From Acinetobacter higginsii (GTDB lineage: Bacteria > Pseudomonadota > Gammaproteobacteria > Pseudomonadales > Moraxellaceae), in contig NZ_KB850073.1 of NCBI RefSeq assembly GCF_000369525.1, forward strand, positions 248,001 through 312,000: a DNA stretch of 64,000 nt, written 5' to 3'. The notes beneath the pieces are model-generated. The model was given only the letters and a program-made list of their open reading frames with translations. It had not been told where the DNA came from and ran no database searches. Within the stretch, counting starts at the first letter, position 1. Every line of letters starts with the position of its first letter. Both the position numbers and the translations under genes were made by a program. Shown one piece after another: positions 53,194 through 62,286 of the stretch.

Positions 53194-53294
53194 CGAGTGC
53201 CCAGCACCCACTGAGGGGCAGATCTGAACAAAAGCAAACTTATGTTTTAAGTTATTGTCCCAGATCTCCACCCCTCAACTAACTGAGAAAAATA
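53194..53294 (+). promoter_or_regulatory. structured M-L intergenic spacer
   Basis: GAGGGG (53213-53218) pairs with CCCCTC (53271-53276), CAGATCTG (53219-53226) with CAGATCT (53261-53267), and an inner AACTTA/TAAGTT hairpin sits between. It forms one large imperfect stem-loop in the late mRNA, with no T-run, so it is not a standard terminator. It may be a processing or translation-control element. Confidence 0.5.
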
Positions 53295-53747
53295 ATGTCA
53301 GGATTAATTGCGAACGGTAGCCCAACGAATCAAGATCAAATTATCAGTAGTGATAATTTTTTCCCTTCAGTATCGAGTAACAAGATCCGTGAAGTACTTC
53401 GATTAGATTCAAGCGTTACCAATCAACGTTTAATCCCAGCAATCGAAGCAGCGATTATTCATGTAAATGAACAATTAGACTCACTAATCAGCAAAGCCCC
53501 ATCACTATCTGAAATCACAACAAAAACCGTAAACGGCAAGCCTACCAGCGTAGTTTTATATTTTCGAGCTATTGCAGCTGCAGCTGGGGCAGAACTTAAT
53601 GAGAAATACCGTTCCTACGATACAACAAGTAATGGATCTCAAAAAGCTGAGGATCTCACGATCACTGTTGATGACTTCAAACGTGACTTACGTTTTGCAA
53701 TTCGAGATCTTAAAAAAATTAAGCGGTTAAGTGTGGAGTTACTTTAA
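53295..53747 (+). CDS. L: head completion protein (P2 gpL)
   Basis: 150 residues (P2 L about 169). SSDNFFPSVSSNKIREVLRLDSSVTNQRLIPAIEAAIIHVNEQL is the characteristic N-terminal helix pair of gpL, and KRDLRFAIRDLKKIKRLSVELL ends it. gpL seals the head portal after packaging. The next gene starts right after the stop codon. Confidence 0.9.
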   Translation: MSGLIANGSPTNQDQIISSDNFFPSVSSNKIREVLRLDSSVTNQRLIPAIEAAIIHVNEQLDSLISKAPSLSEITTKTVNGKPTSVVLYFRAIAAAAGAELNEKYRSYDTTSNGSQKAEDLTITVDDFKRDLRFAIRDLKKIKRLSVELL

Positions 53748-53957
53748 GTGAAGGAAATCTATGCCAATCAAAATGACACATTAGCTGCAATTTGCTGGCG
53801 TGAGTATGGCCGTAGTTCCGGTGTAGTTGAAATATTACTTAATGAAAATCCACATTTATCAGAATTTGGTCCTTTTATTCCAATGGGGACCAAAATATTA
53901 ATACCGGACATACCAACACAACAAAATAAAGTCCAAAGCGTCCAGCTTTGGGATTGA
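53748..53957 (+). CDS. X: tail protein gpX (LysM-like)
   Basis: 69 residues starting at GTG, directly following L. EIYANQNDTLAAICWREYGRSSGVVEILLNENPHL and IPMGTKILIPD match the LysM-like gpX. In P2, X is needed for tail assembly. It overlaps the next frame slightly. Confidence 0.9.
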   Translation: MKEIYANQNDTLAAICWREYGRSSGVVEILLNENPHLSEFGPFIPMGTKILIPDIPTQQNKVQSVQLWD

Positions 53958-53965
53958 GAGAATTT

Positions 53966-54319
53966 ATGCCAGAACCAACAACCACAACATCAATGAGCGT
54001 CATTAGTTTAAGTGCAATGTCTATTCTGCCATTTATCAATGGCAATGCATTGCTAGGGGCTGTACTTGGTGCAGCGTTTATCGCAAGTACTGAAAAAGAC
54101 ATATCTGCTTTTAAGCGGTTTATGACGCTGATTCTTGCCACGGGTATTGGTTATATCTGTACCCCTTTCATCACTGAAAAAACATGGATCACTTCTGACG
54201 CTTTAGCTGGGCTTGTCGCATCTGTGTTTTGTCTTTTTATTCTTACAAAAGCTGTTGATTGGATTAAACAGGCCAATCTTTCAGACATTTTTAAACTCTT
54301 TAGAGGAGGAAAAACATGA
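53966..54319 (+). CDS. putative phage holin (Phage_holin_8-like)
   Basis: About 118 residues from ATG 53966 (GAGAG 5 nt upstream; an in-frame start at 53948 overlaps X). Helices: MSVISLSAMSILPFINGNALLGAVLGAAFIAS (one or two), FMTLILATGIGYICTPF and ALAGLVASVFCLFILTKAV. Ends basic. Location between X and the endolysin and the helix number support a holin role, as gpY in P2. Overlaps the next gene by 4 nt. Confidence 0.75.
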   Translation: MPEPTTTTSMSVISLSAMSILPFINGNALLGAVLGAAFIASTEKDISAFKRFMTLILATGIGYICTPFITEKTWITSDALAGLVASVFCLFILTKAVDWIKQANLSDIFKLFRGGKT

Positions 54320-54582
54320 TCGAATTTGTTTTTCAAATTATTGCTCTTTTAGCGTATTTGTTCTGTGGATTCCGCATCGTTTGCTTCAACCACAACGGAA
54401 ATTACAGACGTAAGTACGCAATATTAGCAACCGTACTGATTGCGTCATTTTTTGGTCAATCAATTCATATTCTTTTCTTTAAAGATCCCGTTGCTTTATG
54501 GGATGCCATTTTTGCAATTCTTCTGGCTGTGATTATTTATCGCAGTCAGGGAAATGTGGCCAAGTTATGGAGTAAAGCATGA
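54316..54582 (+). CDS. second holin-like membrane protein
   Basis: 88 residues with three hydrophobic helices (FVFQIIALLAYLFCGFRIV, YAILATVLIASFFGQSIHILF, AIFAILLAVIIY). Resembles the phage_holin_3-type family of three-helix holins. It overlaps both neighbours by 4 nt (ATGA), so it is tightly coupled with the holin and the endolysin. It may be a holin or antiholin partner. Confidence 0.7.
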   Translation: MIEFVFQIIALLAYLFCGFRIVCFNHNGNYRRKYAILATVLIASFFGQSIHILFFKDPVALWDAIFAILLAVIIYRSQGNVAKLWSKA

Positions 54583-55409
54583 TTTTGAAATTTGGTTCAA
54601 AGGGTGATGCCGTTGCAACTTTGCAAAAACAATTGGTCAATCTAGGTTACAAAGGTAAAAATGGTAAACCCTTATCGATTGATGGAAATTTTGGTGGTAG
54701 CACAGAACATGCTGTTATCCAATTCCAGAAAGCACAAGGCTTGGTTGATGATGGCAAAGTGGGTGATAAAACACGTGCAGCTTTAGCTGGTGACGATACT
54801 TCTAAATTTTTAAAAGCTGAAGATTATAAAAAAGCTGCCCTTCGTCTGAAGGTACCAGAATTATATATTCGTGTGCTGGGTGCAGTTGAAAGTCACGGTG
54901 TAGGCTTTTTGAATAACGGTAAAGCAAAAATTCTTTATGAACGTCATCGAATGTATTTCTACTTATGCCAAGCTAAAAGTAAGACATTTGCAAATGACCA
55001 AATGAAGAAGGTTCCTAGTTTAGTCAATTTTATTGCAGGCGGTTACAAAGGCAAAGAAGCAGAATATACCCGTTTAAGCTTAGCTATGAATATTCATAAA
55101 GATTCAGCTCTTATGTCTACCAGTTGGGGCCAGTTCCAAATTATGGGCGAAAACTGGAAAGATTTAGGTTATAAATCAGTCCAAGAGTTTGTGGATCAAC
55201 AACAAATTAGTGAATCTCATCAAATGGAAGCATTCCTTCGATTTATTGAATGGAAGCCTGGGCTGTTAGAAGCATTACGTAAAGCAGATTGGCCAACTGT
55301 CTTTACGCTTTATAACGGTTCTAATTATAAAAAATTAGGGTACCAAGCTAAATTCCAAAAAGAATGGGATCACTTGGAACCTATTTATGGTGAGAAAAAC
55401 GCAGCATGA
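54579..55409 (+). CDS. endolysin with peptidoglycan-binding and N-acetylmuramidase domains
   Basis: 276 residues. An N-terminal PG_binding_1 domain (GSKGDAVATLQKQLVNLGY, GNFGGSTEHAVIQFQKAQGL) is followed by a DUF3380-type N-acetylmuramidase (GAVESHGVGFLNNGKAKILYERH, with the likely catalytic Glu, and STSWGQFQIMG). It cuts the glycan strand of peptidoglycan in the periplasm. It replaces P2 gpK at the same position. No LysB/LysC (Rz-type) genes follow; the next gene overlaps by 4 nt. Confidence 0.9.
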   Translation: MILKFGSKGDAVATLQKQLVNLGYKGKNGKPLSIDGNFGGSTEHAVIQFQKAQGLVDDGKVGDKTRAALAGDDTSKFLKAEDYKKAALRLKVPELYIRVLGAVESHGVGFLNNGKAKILYERHRMYFYLCQAKSKTFANDQMKKVPSLVNFIAGGYKGKEAEYTRLSLAMNIHKDSALMSTSWGQFQIMGENWKDLGYKSVQEFVDQQQISESHQMEAFLRFIEWKPGLLEALRKADWPTVFTLYNGSNYKKLGYQAKFQKEWDHLEPIYGEKNAA

Positions 55410-55930
55410 AAAAGCCCCAAGCTTTACGTGAATATATTCTGAATGCCCTTCCTGATCTTCCACAAGATCAGGATCGTTTATTAATATTTGCAAATGAAGG
55501 CAAGCTGAGAAGCACCCTTGCACCAGGCTTCAGTTTTGAAATGTCTTATACCCTGGATCTGATTATCACTGATTACTCCGGAGATCCTGAAATCTTCGGA
55601 ATCGTTATTTTCTCCTGGCTTATGGATAATCAACCAGAATTATTGGCCAACATTAAAAATACTGAAGGGATCCATTTTGAAGCTGAGCTGATTGATAATG
55701 GTAAATATGATTTAAATTTCAAAATCCCATTGTCAGAACGTGTGATTGTTAAGAAAAATCAGGAAGGTAAATTCGAGCTTTCATACCCTGTTGAACCCAC
55801 ATACACCGAATTTGAAAAGCCGGTTGATTTTGAACTGATTGATAAAGATGGCAGTATTCTGGCGAAATGGAAGACTGCAGCATCCGATGGCAGATCACTT
55901 GATATGCCCTTCCCTGGTAAAAATCCATGA
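55406..55930 (+). CDS. R: tail completion protein (P2 gpR)
   Basis: 174 residues. KPQALREYILNALPDLPQDQDRLLIFANEGKLRSTLA and FEMSYTLDLIITDYSGDPE line up with gpR. It completes the tail tube end for head joining. The C-terminus (FELIDKDGSILAKWKT) matches as well. Overlaps both neighbours. Confidence 0.9.
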   Translation: MKKPQALREYILNALPDLPQDQDRLLIFANEGKLRSTLAPGFSFEMSYTLDLIITDYSGDPEIFGIVIFSWLMDNQPELLANIKNTEGIHFEAELIDNGKYDLNFKIPLSERVIVKKNQEGKFELSYPVEPTYTEFEKPVDFELIDKDGSILAKWKTAASDGRSLDMPFPGKNP

Positions 55931-56373
55931 ATAATGTTCAGGATCTTGCTGAATATTTCCAACCTTTGTTGGAAAGATTATCTACTGGCCAGCGTGCAAA
56001 ACTGGCCAAAAATATTGGTAGAGATCTTCGTAAGAATCAACAAAAAAGGATAACAACACAACGTAATCCGGATGGATCTGCTTATGTACCTAGACGTATT
56101 CGGATCCGGGAACAGAAAGGCAAAATCAAAAGAAAAATGTTCTCTAAGATTAAGGCCAACGCCCATTTAAAATTGCTGAGTAACAGCGAAGCAATAGCCA
56201 TTGGATTTATAGGCCGTGTCAATCGAATTGCTAATGTTCACCAGTATGGTCTAAAAGATCGTGCCACAAAAAATGCCCCAGAAACTGTTTATTCAAAACG
56301 TGAATTACTTGGCTTCAGCCATGAGGATATTAAACTTACCGAAGAATCATTTATTAAGCATTTGAAAGTTTAA
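55927..56373 (+). CDS. S: tail completion protein (P2 gpS)
   Basis: 148 residues. QDLAEYFQPLLERLSTGQRAKLAKNIGRDLRKNQQKRI and QRNPDGSAYVPRR are typical of gpS; VHQYGLKDRA is the conserved C-terminal part. Very basic. Works with R at the tail terminus. The late-promoter palindrome follows 17 nt later. Confidence 0.92.
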   Translation: MNNVQDLAEYFQPLLERLSTGQRAKLAKNIGRDLRKNQQKRITTQRNPDGSAYVPRRIRIREQKGKIKRKMFSKIKANAHLKLLSNSEAIAIGFIGRVNRIANVHQYGLKDRATKNAPETVYSKRELLGFSHEDIKLTEESFIKHLKV

Positions 56374-56390
56374 GTGGCTAAGTCCTTCAT

Positions 56391-56416
56391 CAAGTAAAAG
56401 TCAGTTTTACAAGTTT
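56391..56416. promoter_or_regulatory. late-promoter activator site upstream of V
   Basis: CAAGTAAAA, GTCAG, TTTTACAAGTTT: the GTAAAA-N5-TTTTAC core with the same 5-nt spacing as the P/O copy and the flanking CATCAAGTAAAA shared exactly with the FI copy. Centre about 56 bp before the V start codon, the site of the P2 PV promoter. Confidence 0.7.
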
Positions 56417-56457
56417 GTAGAACTGCAAATCTCAAATCATTACAGCAAAGTGTTGGC

Positions 56458-57090
56458 ATGAATGCTGACATTAATCGTCGTCTTGAAAATATTGTTCGTT
56501 TCGGAACAATCAAGACCTTAAATCCGACTAAACCAATTCCACGTGTCACCGTCAATTTAGGCGATATTGAGACACCAGAAATCCGTTGTCTAAATATCCG
56601 TTCAGGAGACGATACAACCTGGGACATGCCATCCATAGATGAAGAATGTGTGGTGATTTCACCATGTGGCGATATTGGTCCCACTAGCTTCGTTCTATAT
56701 GGTTTTTATAACGAAACCAATCCATCCCCTTCAGATAACTTAAACAAAAAAATCAGAATGTTTGCTGATGGTTGTGTCATTGCTTATGACATTTCAGCCC
56801 ATCATCTTTCCGCAATTTTACCTTCAGGTGGTAAAGCAACGATTACAGCGGATGGTGGCGTGACAGTTAATGGCGACACAACAATAAATGGAAATCTACA
56901 AATAAACGGCAGCACGGCAATGACAGGTAATAACACTGTTGGCGGTAGCCAATTAGTGCAAGGAAGTAGCCATTCCACAGGCAGCTTCAGCACAGAAGTT
57001 GATGTAAAAGCTGGTGACATTAGCCTTAGAACACATAAAACAACCGGCGTTAAAGCTGGAGGTGATATTTCAGGAGATCCAACTCCATGA
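56458..57090 (+). CDS. V: baseplate spike protein (P2 gpV)
   Basis: 210 residues (P2 V 211). N-terminal RRLENIVRFGTIKTL and VTVNLGDIETPEIRC, an OB-fold part (ECVVISPCGDIGPTSFVLYGFYN), then a beta-helix spike of short repeats (TINGNLQINGSTAMTGNN) ending in HKTTGVKAGGDISGDP, whose His-bearing tip could bind iron as in P2. Pierces the outer membrane. Overlaps W by 4 nt. Confidence 0.93.
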   Translation: MNADINRRLENIVRFGTIKTLNPTKPIPRVTVNLGDIETPEIRCLNIRSGDDTTWDMPSIDEECVVISPCGDIGPTSFVLYGFYNETNPSPSDNLNKKIRMFADGCVIAYDISAHHLSAILPSGGKATITADGGVTVNGDTTINGNLQINGSTAMTGNNTVGGSQLVQGSSHSTGSFSTEVDVKAGDISLRTHKTTGVKAGGDISGDPTP

Positions 57091-57434
57091 TGTCTAGAGA
57101 AACCGGGAAAGCATTACAAACCGAGATAGATATTATTTATCAATCAGTTAAAGACATTTTAACTACCCCTATTGGGTCAAGAATAATGCGTGAAGAATAC
57201 GGATCGCTAATTTTCCAATTAATTGATGGTCCATTAGACGAGATTCTTCAACTTCAACTATATGCGGCAACAGCGACAGCCATTATGCAATGGGAAAACC
57301 GCATTTTTTTAAGATCCATTTCACTAACCAGAAATGATGATGGCTCAACTTTCTTGGATTTAGATGCTTACCTACACAACATCAATAAAAACGCATCTCT
57401 CAAAATCCCATTATCTATAGGGTCCATATTATGA
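57087..57434 (+). CDS. W: baseplate assembly protein (P2 gpW)
   Basis: 115 residues with IYQSVKDILTTPIGSRIMREEYGSLIFQLIDGPL, the conserved gp25/gpW motif (E-Y-G-S). Part of the contractile-tail baseplate wedge. Overlaps V and J by 4 nt each, so translation is coupled. Confidence 0.93.
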   Translation: MMSRETGKALQTEIDIIYQSVKDILTTPIGSRIMREEYGSLIFQLIDGPLDEILQLQLYAATATAIMQWENRIFLRSISLTRNDDGSTFLDLDAYLHNINKNASLKIPLSIGSIL

Positions 57435-58327
57435 GTATTGATTTCGCTCAATTAAAAAAACCATCAATTATTGAAGAATTTAGTTTCGAGCAAATTTTAT
57501 CTGAGCGTAAACAAGGCTTACTAAATTTATATGCTGATGATCTGGAAACACAATTAACAATTCATGCAACTTTACAGCGTGAAAGCGAACCTTTAACAAA
57601 GTTACTTGAAGAAAGTGCATATAGAGAAATGATTCTTCGGAGTCGTATTAATAATGCGGCATTGAGTGTTTTGCTCGCTTTTGCAGAAAAAACCGATTTG
57701 GATGCAGTAGTTGCAAATTATGGGGTAACTAGAAAACTAATCACTCCAGCTGATCAATTCAGCGATGCTGTATATGAGAGTGATGATGCCTTACGTTATA
57801 GAGCAAGCCTTGCATTTGATTCATTATCCGTTGCAGGGCCCACGTCTGCTTATGAGTTTCATGCGCTTACTGCAGATGGTCGTGTAGCTGATGCCAAAGC
57901 GTCAAGTCCAGCACCATCCGAAGCACTAGTTACGATTCTGCAACGTGACACGGTCAATGGTGAAGCGACTCAAGATCTACTTGCCTCTGTAAATCATTAT
58001 TTGTCTGATGAAACTCGACGTCCCGTTGCTGATCGTTTAACAGTTCAATCCGTAGAAGCAATTGATTTCGAGTTGATTGCAACGATTTATACCAAGAACT
58101 TCCCTGAAGCTGATCCTTTAATTCTAGCTGCCCGAACTGCCGTACAAACTTATTTTGAAGAAAATCGACGAATTGGTCGAACGATTTACTTATCTAAAAT
58201 TTTTAACTTGTTGCATGTAGCCGGTGTTGTGCATGTCGAGATTGATAACCCGATAAGTGATGTCATGATTTCTGATGTTCAAGTCGCTAACTGCACCCAA
58301 ATTTTAATTAATTCAGGGGCAGCGTGA
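57431..58327 (+). CDS. J: baseplate protein (P2 gpJ)
   Basis: 298 residues. FAQLKKPSIIEEFSFEQILSERK, LLAFAEKTDLDAVVANYGVTR, GPTSAYEFHALTADGRVADA and a C-terminal VEIDNPISDVMISDVQ match the gpJ/Mu gp47 baseplate family. Wedge component that with I attaches the tail fibres. Confidence 0.93.
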   Translation: MSIDFAQLKKPSIIEEFSFEQILSERKQGLLNLYADDLETQLTIHATLQRESEPLTKLLEESAYREMILRSRINNAALSVLLAFAEKTDLDAVVANYGVTRKLITPADQFSDAVYESDDALRYRASLAFDSLSVAGPTSAYEFHALTADGRVADAKASSPAPSEALVTILQRDTVNGEATQDLLASVNHYLSDETRRPVADRLTVQSVEAIDFELIATIYTKNFPEADPLILAARTAVQTYFEENRRIGRTIYLSKIFNLLHVAGVVHVEIDNPISDVMISDVQVANCTQILINSGAA

Positions 58328-58935
58328 TGAAGCAATTATTACCACCCAATAGCACAAAATTAGAATTAAACGTTTCAAAGGTGCTAGAAAACACAACCAA
58401 TTTAACCATTGATATAAAAAAACTGATTAAGCCTTCAGATATCCCAAGCCAGTTTTTACCCCACCTTGCTTGGCAAAACAGTGTCGATCGTTGGAATAGA
58501 AACTGGCCAGAAGATTTTAAACGTAAACAGATCAAAATTGCTTTCGATCTACACAAATGCAAAGGCACGATTTCTGCGTTGCGATCAGTTGTAGAAAGCT
58601 TTGGATTCGAATTTGAAATATTGGAATGGTGGCAAAAGTCGCCTGAAGGCACACCAGGTACATTTGAATTTAGTGTTGAACTCAATGAAGCGAATTTTGA
58701 CGAAACTGAATACAACACGTTTATCGACTTAATCAATGATAACAAGCCCTTAACGCGACATTTCACTGCGATTAATTTTAAAAAAAATATTCCAGTGCCT
58801 GTGCGGATTGGCTCAACTTTTTACGATGGCCAGCACACCACAATTTATCCCGAATTGCCTGAATTGATTGTCCCTCTTAATTCATTGGCAGCCCATTTCG
58901 ATTATCAAATTACAGCCGTATTTCCACAGGTATAA
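58324..58935 (+). CDS. I: tail protein (P2 gpI)
   Basis: 203 residues. KQLLPPNSTKLELNVSKVLENTTNLTIDIKKLIKPSDIPSQFLPHLAWQNSVD is the gpI N-terminal pattern, and RKQIKIAFDLHKCKGTISALRSVVESFGF follows. It joins baseplate and fibre. Overlaps J by 4 nt; H starts 3 nt later. Confidence 0.92.
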   Translation: MMKQLLPPNSTKLELNVSKVLENTTNLTIDIKKLIKPSDIPSQFLPHLAWQNSVDRWNRNWPEDFKRKQIKIAFDLHKCKGTISALRSVVESFGFEFEILEWWQKSPEGTPGTFEFSVELNEANFDETEYNTFIDLINDNKPLTRHFTAINFKKNIPVPVRIGSTFYDGQHTTIYPELPELIVPLNSLAAHFDYQITAVFPQV

Positions 58936-58938
58936 CCC

Positions 58939-61854
58939 ATGAGTAGTTCAGAATTTTTTACAGTTGTCACCAATCAAGGCTTGGCTGAAATTGCCAAAGC
59001 GATCAATGAAGATCGAAAAGTAGGCTTCAAATTTATGTCGTTTGGTGATGGGAATGGGGCTACTCCTTTGCCATCACCAAGCAAAGAAGCTTTAGTAAAT
59101 GAAGTTCAACGTGTTGAAGTCAATAGTGTTGAAATTCATCCTGAAAATGCAAATTGGGTTATCGTAGAAGCGATTTTACCCGCCCACATTGGCGGATTTT
59201 TAATTCGAGAATGTGGATTACATGATGAATCTGGAAAATTAATTGCATACGGTAATTATCCCACTACTCATAAACCTATTTCGAGTTCTGGTGCAGCTCG
59301 AATTCTAACAATCCACTTGATTTTACAAGTGAGTAATACCGATGCTGTTGAACTGATCGTAGACCCCAACATTATTCTAGCGACTCGAAAGTATGTAGAT
59401 GATGCACTGGCCAAAGTTGATACGGTGACATTAAAGCATTTTGGTGCAGTTTTAGATGGTGTGACCAATGATGCTTTGCCCTTATACCAAGCACTTTCAA
59501 GCAATAATTTGATTGAAGTTAGGGCACCGCTATTTGCTCAAATTCAAGATCCAAATCATGCAAAAGTCATTTTAGAAAACTTACATAAACTTATTATTTA
59601 CGTGCCTTCAGTAATCAAGCTGCCACCACATTTGATCGAATTTAATGCTGACTACATTACAAAATTAACCAGCAGTCATTCCTTATTACAAATACATGGC
59701 TTTGATCCAGCACCCGTAAAAATTACGAATGTGATTAGTGCTTCAGGTGGATATGGAGAATGGGATGTAGTCTATGAAATGGAAGATGCCAGTAATATTC
59801 AACCGAATAACTATATAAAAATCGACAACGTAATTGGTGGGAAAACTTGGTTCGAACGCGCCACAGATCGACTCAAACCTTATCCAGGTGAATTGGCTGT
59901 AGGTGTAAATAAACTTGGGATTGTCACATCATCGGGAATAACAGTTACATTCCCGAGTGCAAAGGAAAATATCAGCAAATACTTAGAAATTGGGATGCTA
60001 TTAACAGTAAAGGGGCAAACTCGTATTATCAGTACGATTGACGATAATGCCAAAACATTGACTGTAAATACCGCATTTGAATCGAATGCAACTTCAGAAG
60101 AAGATAATGCTGGATTTGACAAGGATTTAACCAATTATCAATGGTGGTACTACACATATCAATCAAATGGCAGTATTTCAATTGCAGCAGATAGTATGTG
60201 TACTGGTATAGGAACAAACTTCACAGCTTATAATATTGGAGATTTGATCCTTTTTGATGGATGTGTTGCTGAGATTCTTACGATTAACAGTGATACTAGC
60301 ATGCAATTAAGTTCTAGCATTGTTGTAAATAACGTCAAATTTACACGCTTAAAATGTCCAATGATCAAGCATGAAGGGACATGGCTTGTTACTGCTAAAA
60401 ATGGCAATCAAATCACAGTAAAACAGCATTGTTGGCATGGATATAAAGCTGCAGTTTTAACAAATGGCGTTATTACGCAGCCTGAATTGCCGGGGATTGC
60501 TCCTCCCGTCCAAGGCTGGATCGGAGCTGAAGCGAAACTTTTAAAAACAGTCTTAAAACAGAATAAATTGACGGGGAATGGCTTAGAAAGTACACAAGGT
60601 GCATCAATCACAAAAATTGATAATCTCGTGATTAGTTCAATAGCAAATAACACAGGCACAGCAATTGATCTAAAAGGTTTAGGATCTGCTTATGATGCAA
60701 TTCAAAGTCAAGTTGTACTAGGTTCAAACACAGCAGTCTCAAGATTCAACTATGCAGTGGATTGCTTTGCCGGGTCAGTACTGCATGCACCTGGTGCACA
60801 TTTCAGTGGCCAAAGAGGATCAGCCGTTCAAAGTATCGATGGTGGACAAACCTATTTACGTGGATCTGTCATCTCAGGTCCAGGTGGCATTGGAGCAATG
60901 GTTTCAGGTGGCTACTCTCGTATGTCGACTGCACGTATTATCGGCGCAAAGCTTCAGGCAATTCGTACTGATGTTGGTGGCTTCGTTTATTCAGATTCTG
61001 GCTTTATTTTTGGTTGTGGAAGCCACGGTATTATGAATGTCAACTTGTCTGGTATGCAGTGGTGTGATGGATACTCAATCTGTAATCAATATGATGGAAT
61101 TAACTTACAAAATGGAGCAAGTGGCCGTTACACCCGGACATTCTTAGCATGCAACGGCAATCGCAGTATGTCGATCACATCATCAAATGGTGAAGCTGGG
61201 CAAATTTGGTCAACAGGTTGTAAGGGTACAAATACAGGCGTAATCGTTAACAATAGCCGTTTTGCACTTACCAATGCCGCAATTACTGGAAATGGCGGTA
61301 TCGGTATTTATGCTTTAAGTGCAGCAAATGTTTCAGCAAAAAATGTCTATATCAGCAAGAATAAAAACAATGGTATTCGGGCAGTGCAAAAGAGTGTTGT
61401 CGATATTATCGGAGGATTCTGTGCAAACAATGCTGCAGCAATCCAAATCAACTCAACCAACGCTAGTGTACTTGTCACGGGCAATGAGTCGATTATTGAA
61501 GGCACCCAAATTATCAGCTCTCAATATACCAATAACATCATTATGGGGCCAGGTTCGGTTTATAAAATCGATTATCAAAATACAGCAGCAACATACACAT
61601 TTGGTTGTATTCATATCTATGGAACAACATTGCCGACAGCTCGTGGCATGGTCTATTTCCGCAAAGGCATCCAACCTGCTTCCAATAAAGAGTGGGGAAA
61701 TGATGCACTAATTGTTGGTACAGGCGTAAAAACTGAAGCGGATGCGGTAGCCGATAAACTTATGGTTTCAGCAGCCGATGATGGATGTCTATATCTCGTT
61801 TGGGGTGGGACTGGAGCCATTCAATTCTCTTATAACTTATTAGGAAGACTCTAA
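58939..61854 (+). CDS. H: tail fibre/tailspike with depolymerase-like beta-helix (gpH position)
   Basis: 971 residues. Residues 1-150 (FFTVVTNQGLAEIAKAINE, HIGGFLIRECGLHDESGKLIAYGNYP) are the conserved P2-type attachment domain. At about 165, HFGAVLDGVTNDALPLYQAL is the start motif of pectate-lyase-3 beta-helices in phage depolymerases. Asn/Gly-rich repeats (AAITGNGGIGIYALS, NNAAAIQINS) run to about 870, then a C-terminal trimer-like domain (YLVWGGTGAIQFSYNLLGRL). It recognises and possibly digests host surface glycan. Confidence 0.85.
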   Translation: MSSSEFFTVVTNQGLAEIAKAINEDRKVGFKFMSFGDGNGATPLPSPSKEALVNEVQRVEVNSVEIHPENANWVIVEAILPAHIGGFLIRECGLHDESGKLIAYGNYPTTHKPISSSGAARILTIHLILQVSNTDAVELIVDPNIILATRKYVDDALAKVDTVTLKHFGAVLDGVTNDALPLYQALSSNNLIEVRAPLFAQIQDPNHAKVILENLHKLIIYVPSVIKLPPHLIEFNADYITKLTSSHSLLQIHGFDPAPVKITNVISASGGYGEWDVVYEMEDASNIQPNNYIKIDNVIGGKTWFERATDRLKPYPGELAVGVNKLGIVTSSGITVTFPSAKENISKYLEIGMLLTVKGQTRIISTIDDNAKTLTVNTAFESNATSEEDNAGFDKDLTNYQWWYYTYQSNGSISIAADSMCTGIGTNFTAYNIGDLILFDGCVAEILTINSDTSMQLSSSIVVNNVKFTRLKCPMIKHEGTWLVTAKNGNQITVKQHCWHGYKAAVLTNGVITQPELPGIAPPVQGWIGAEAKLLKTVLKQNKLTGNGLESTQGASITKIDNLVISSIANNTGTAIDLKGLGSAYDAIQSQVVLGSNTAVSRFNYAVDCFAGSVLHAPGAHFSGQRGSAVQSIDGGQTYLRGSVISGPGGIGAMVSGGYSRMSTARIIGAKLQAIRTDVGGFVYSDSGFIFGCGSHGIMNVNLSGMQWCDGYSICNQYDGINLQNGASGRYTRTFLACNGNRSMSITSSNGEAGQIWSTGCKGTNTGVIVNNSRFALTNAAITGNGGIGIYALSAANVSAKNVYISKNKNNGIRAVQKSVVDIIGGFCANNAAAIQINSTNASVLVTGNESIIEGTQIISSQYTNNIIMGPGSVYKIDYQNTAATYTFGCIHIYGTTLPTARGMVYFRKGIQPASNKEWGNDALIVGTGVKTEADAVADKLMVSAADDGCLYLVWGGTGAIQFSYNLLGRL

Positions 61855-62276
61855 TGAATTGCAGCTTTGAACCAATCACCAGTAATCTCTTTAGAATTAT
61901 TGGTGGTGAACATGATGGCCTAGAAATCTCGGTAAAAACAAATGAAACACCTGAAAGTGCTTATAATCTGCTTTCTGAAATGCCTGTTACCCATTTCCCT
62001 CAGTTACATGACTTTCAATTCAAAACCATGTTGAAAACAACAGGATTATACGATGTATTAATGTCGAATTTAGAAAAGATCAAAGATGTGGATATGACGT
62101 TTGGCTGTTTAGTAGAAACAGTTTTGACAATTTCATCATTAAAAAAATATATTTTTGAAGATACAACAAAATTTTTACAGCAGATCATTACAATCACACA
62201 AGATCCTGTTTTATTAGCTTTAGATGAAAACAAAATTCATGAATTATGGAATCAAGCTTTAGCGATTGTGGTCTAA
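61854..62276 (+). CDS. unknown protein in the gpG (fibre-assembly) position
   Basis: 140 residues, acidic and helical in its second half (LSNLEKIKDVDMTF-like region, DPVLLALDENKIHELWNQAL). Starts by overlapping the fibre stop (TAATG). It sits where P2 encodes the fibre-assembly chaperone G, but I see no similarity to it. A fibre chaperone role is inferred from position alone. Confidence 0.7.
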   Translation: MNCSFEPITSNLFRIIGGEHDGLEISVKTNETPESAYNLLSEMPVTHFPQLHDFQFKTMLKTTGLYDVLMSNLEKIKDVDMTFGCLVETVLTISSLKKYIFEDTTKFLQQIITITQDPVLLALDENKIHELWNQALAIVV

Positions 62277-62286
62277 ACTTCTAAGG

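Noticed and set aside
58308..58766. Minus-strand frame of 152 codons opposite gene I
   Set aside because: Shadow of gpI, which matches its family over the full length; no promoter or ribosome site.
59321..59330. TTTTACAAGT as a fourth late-promoter site
   Set aside because: It lies inside the tail-fibre gene and lacks the GTAAAA-N5 left arm; only a half-site.
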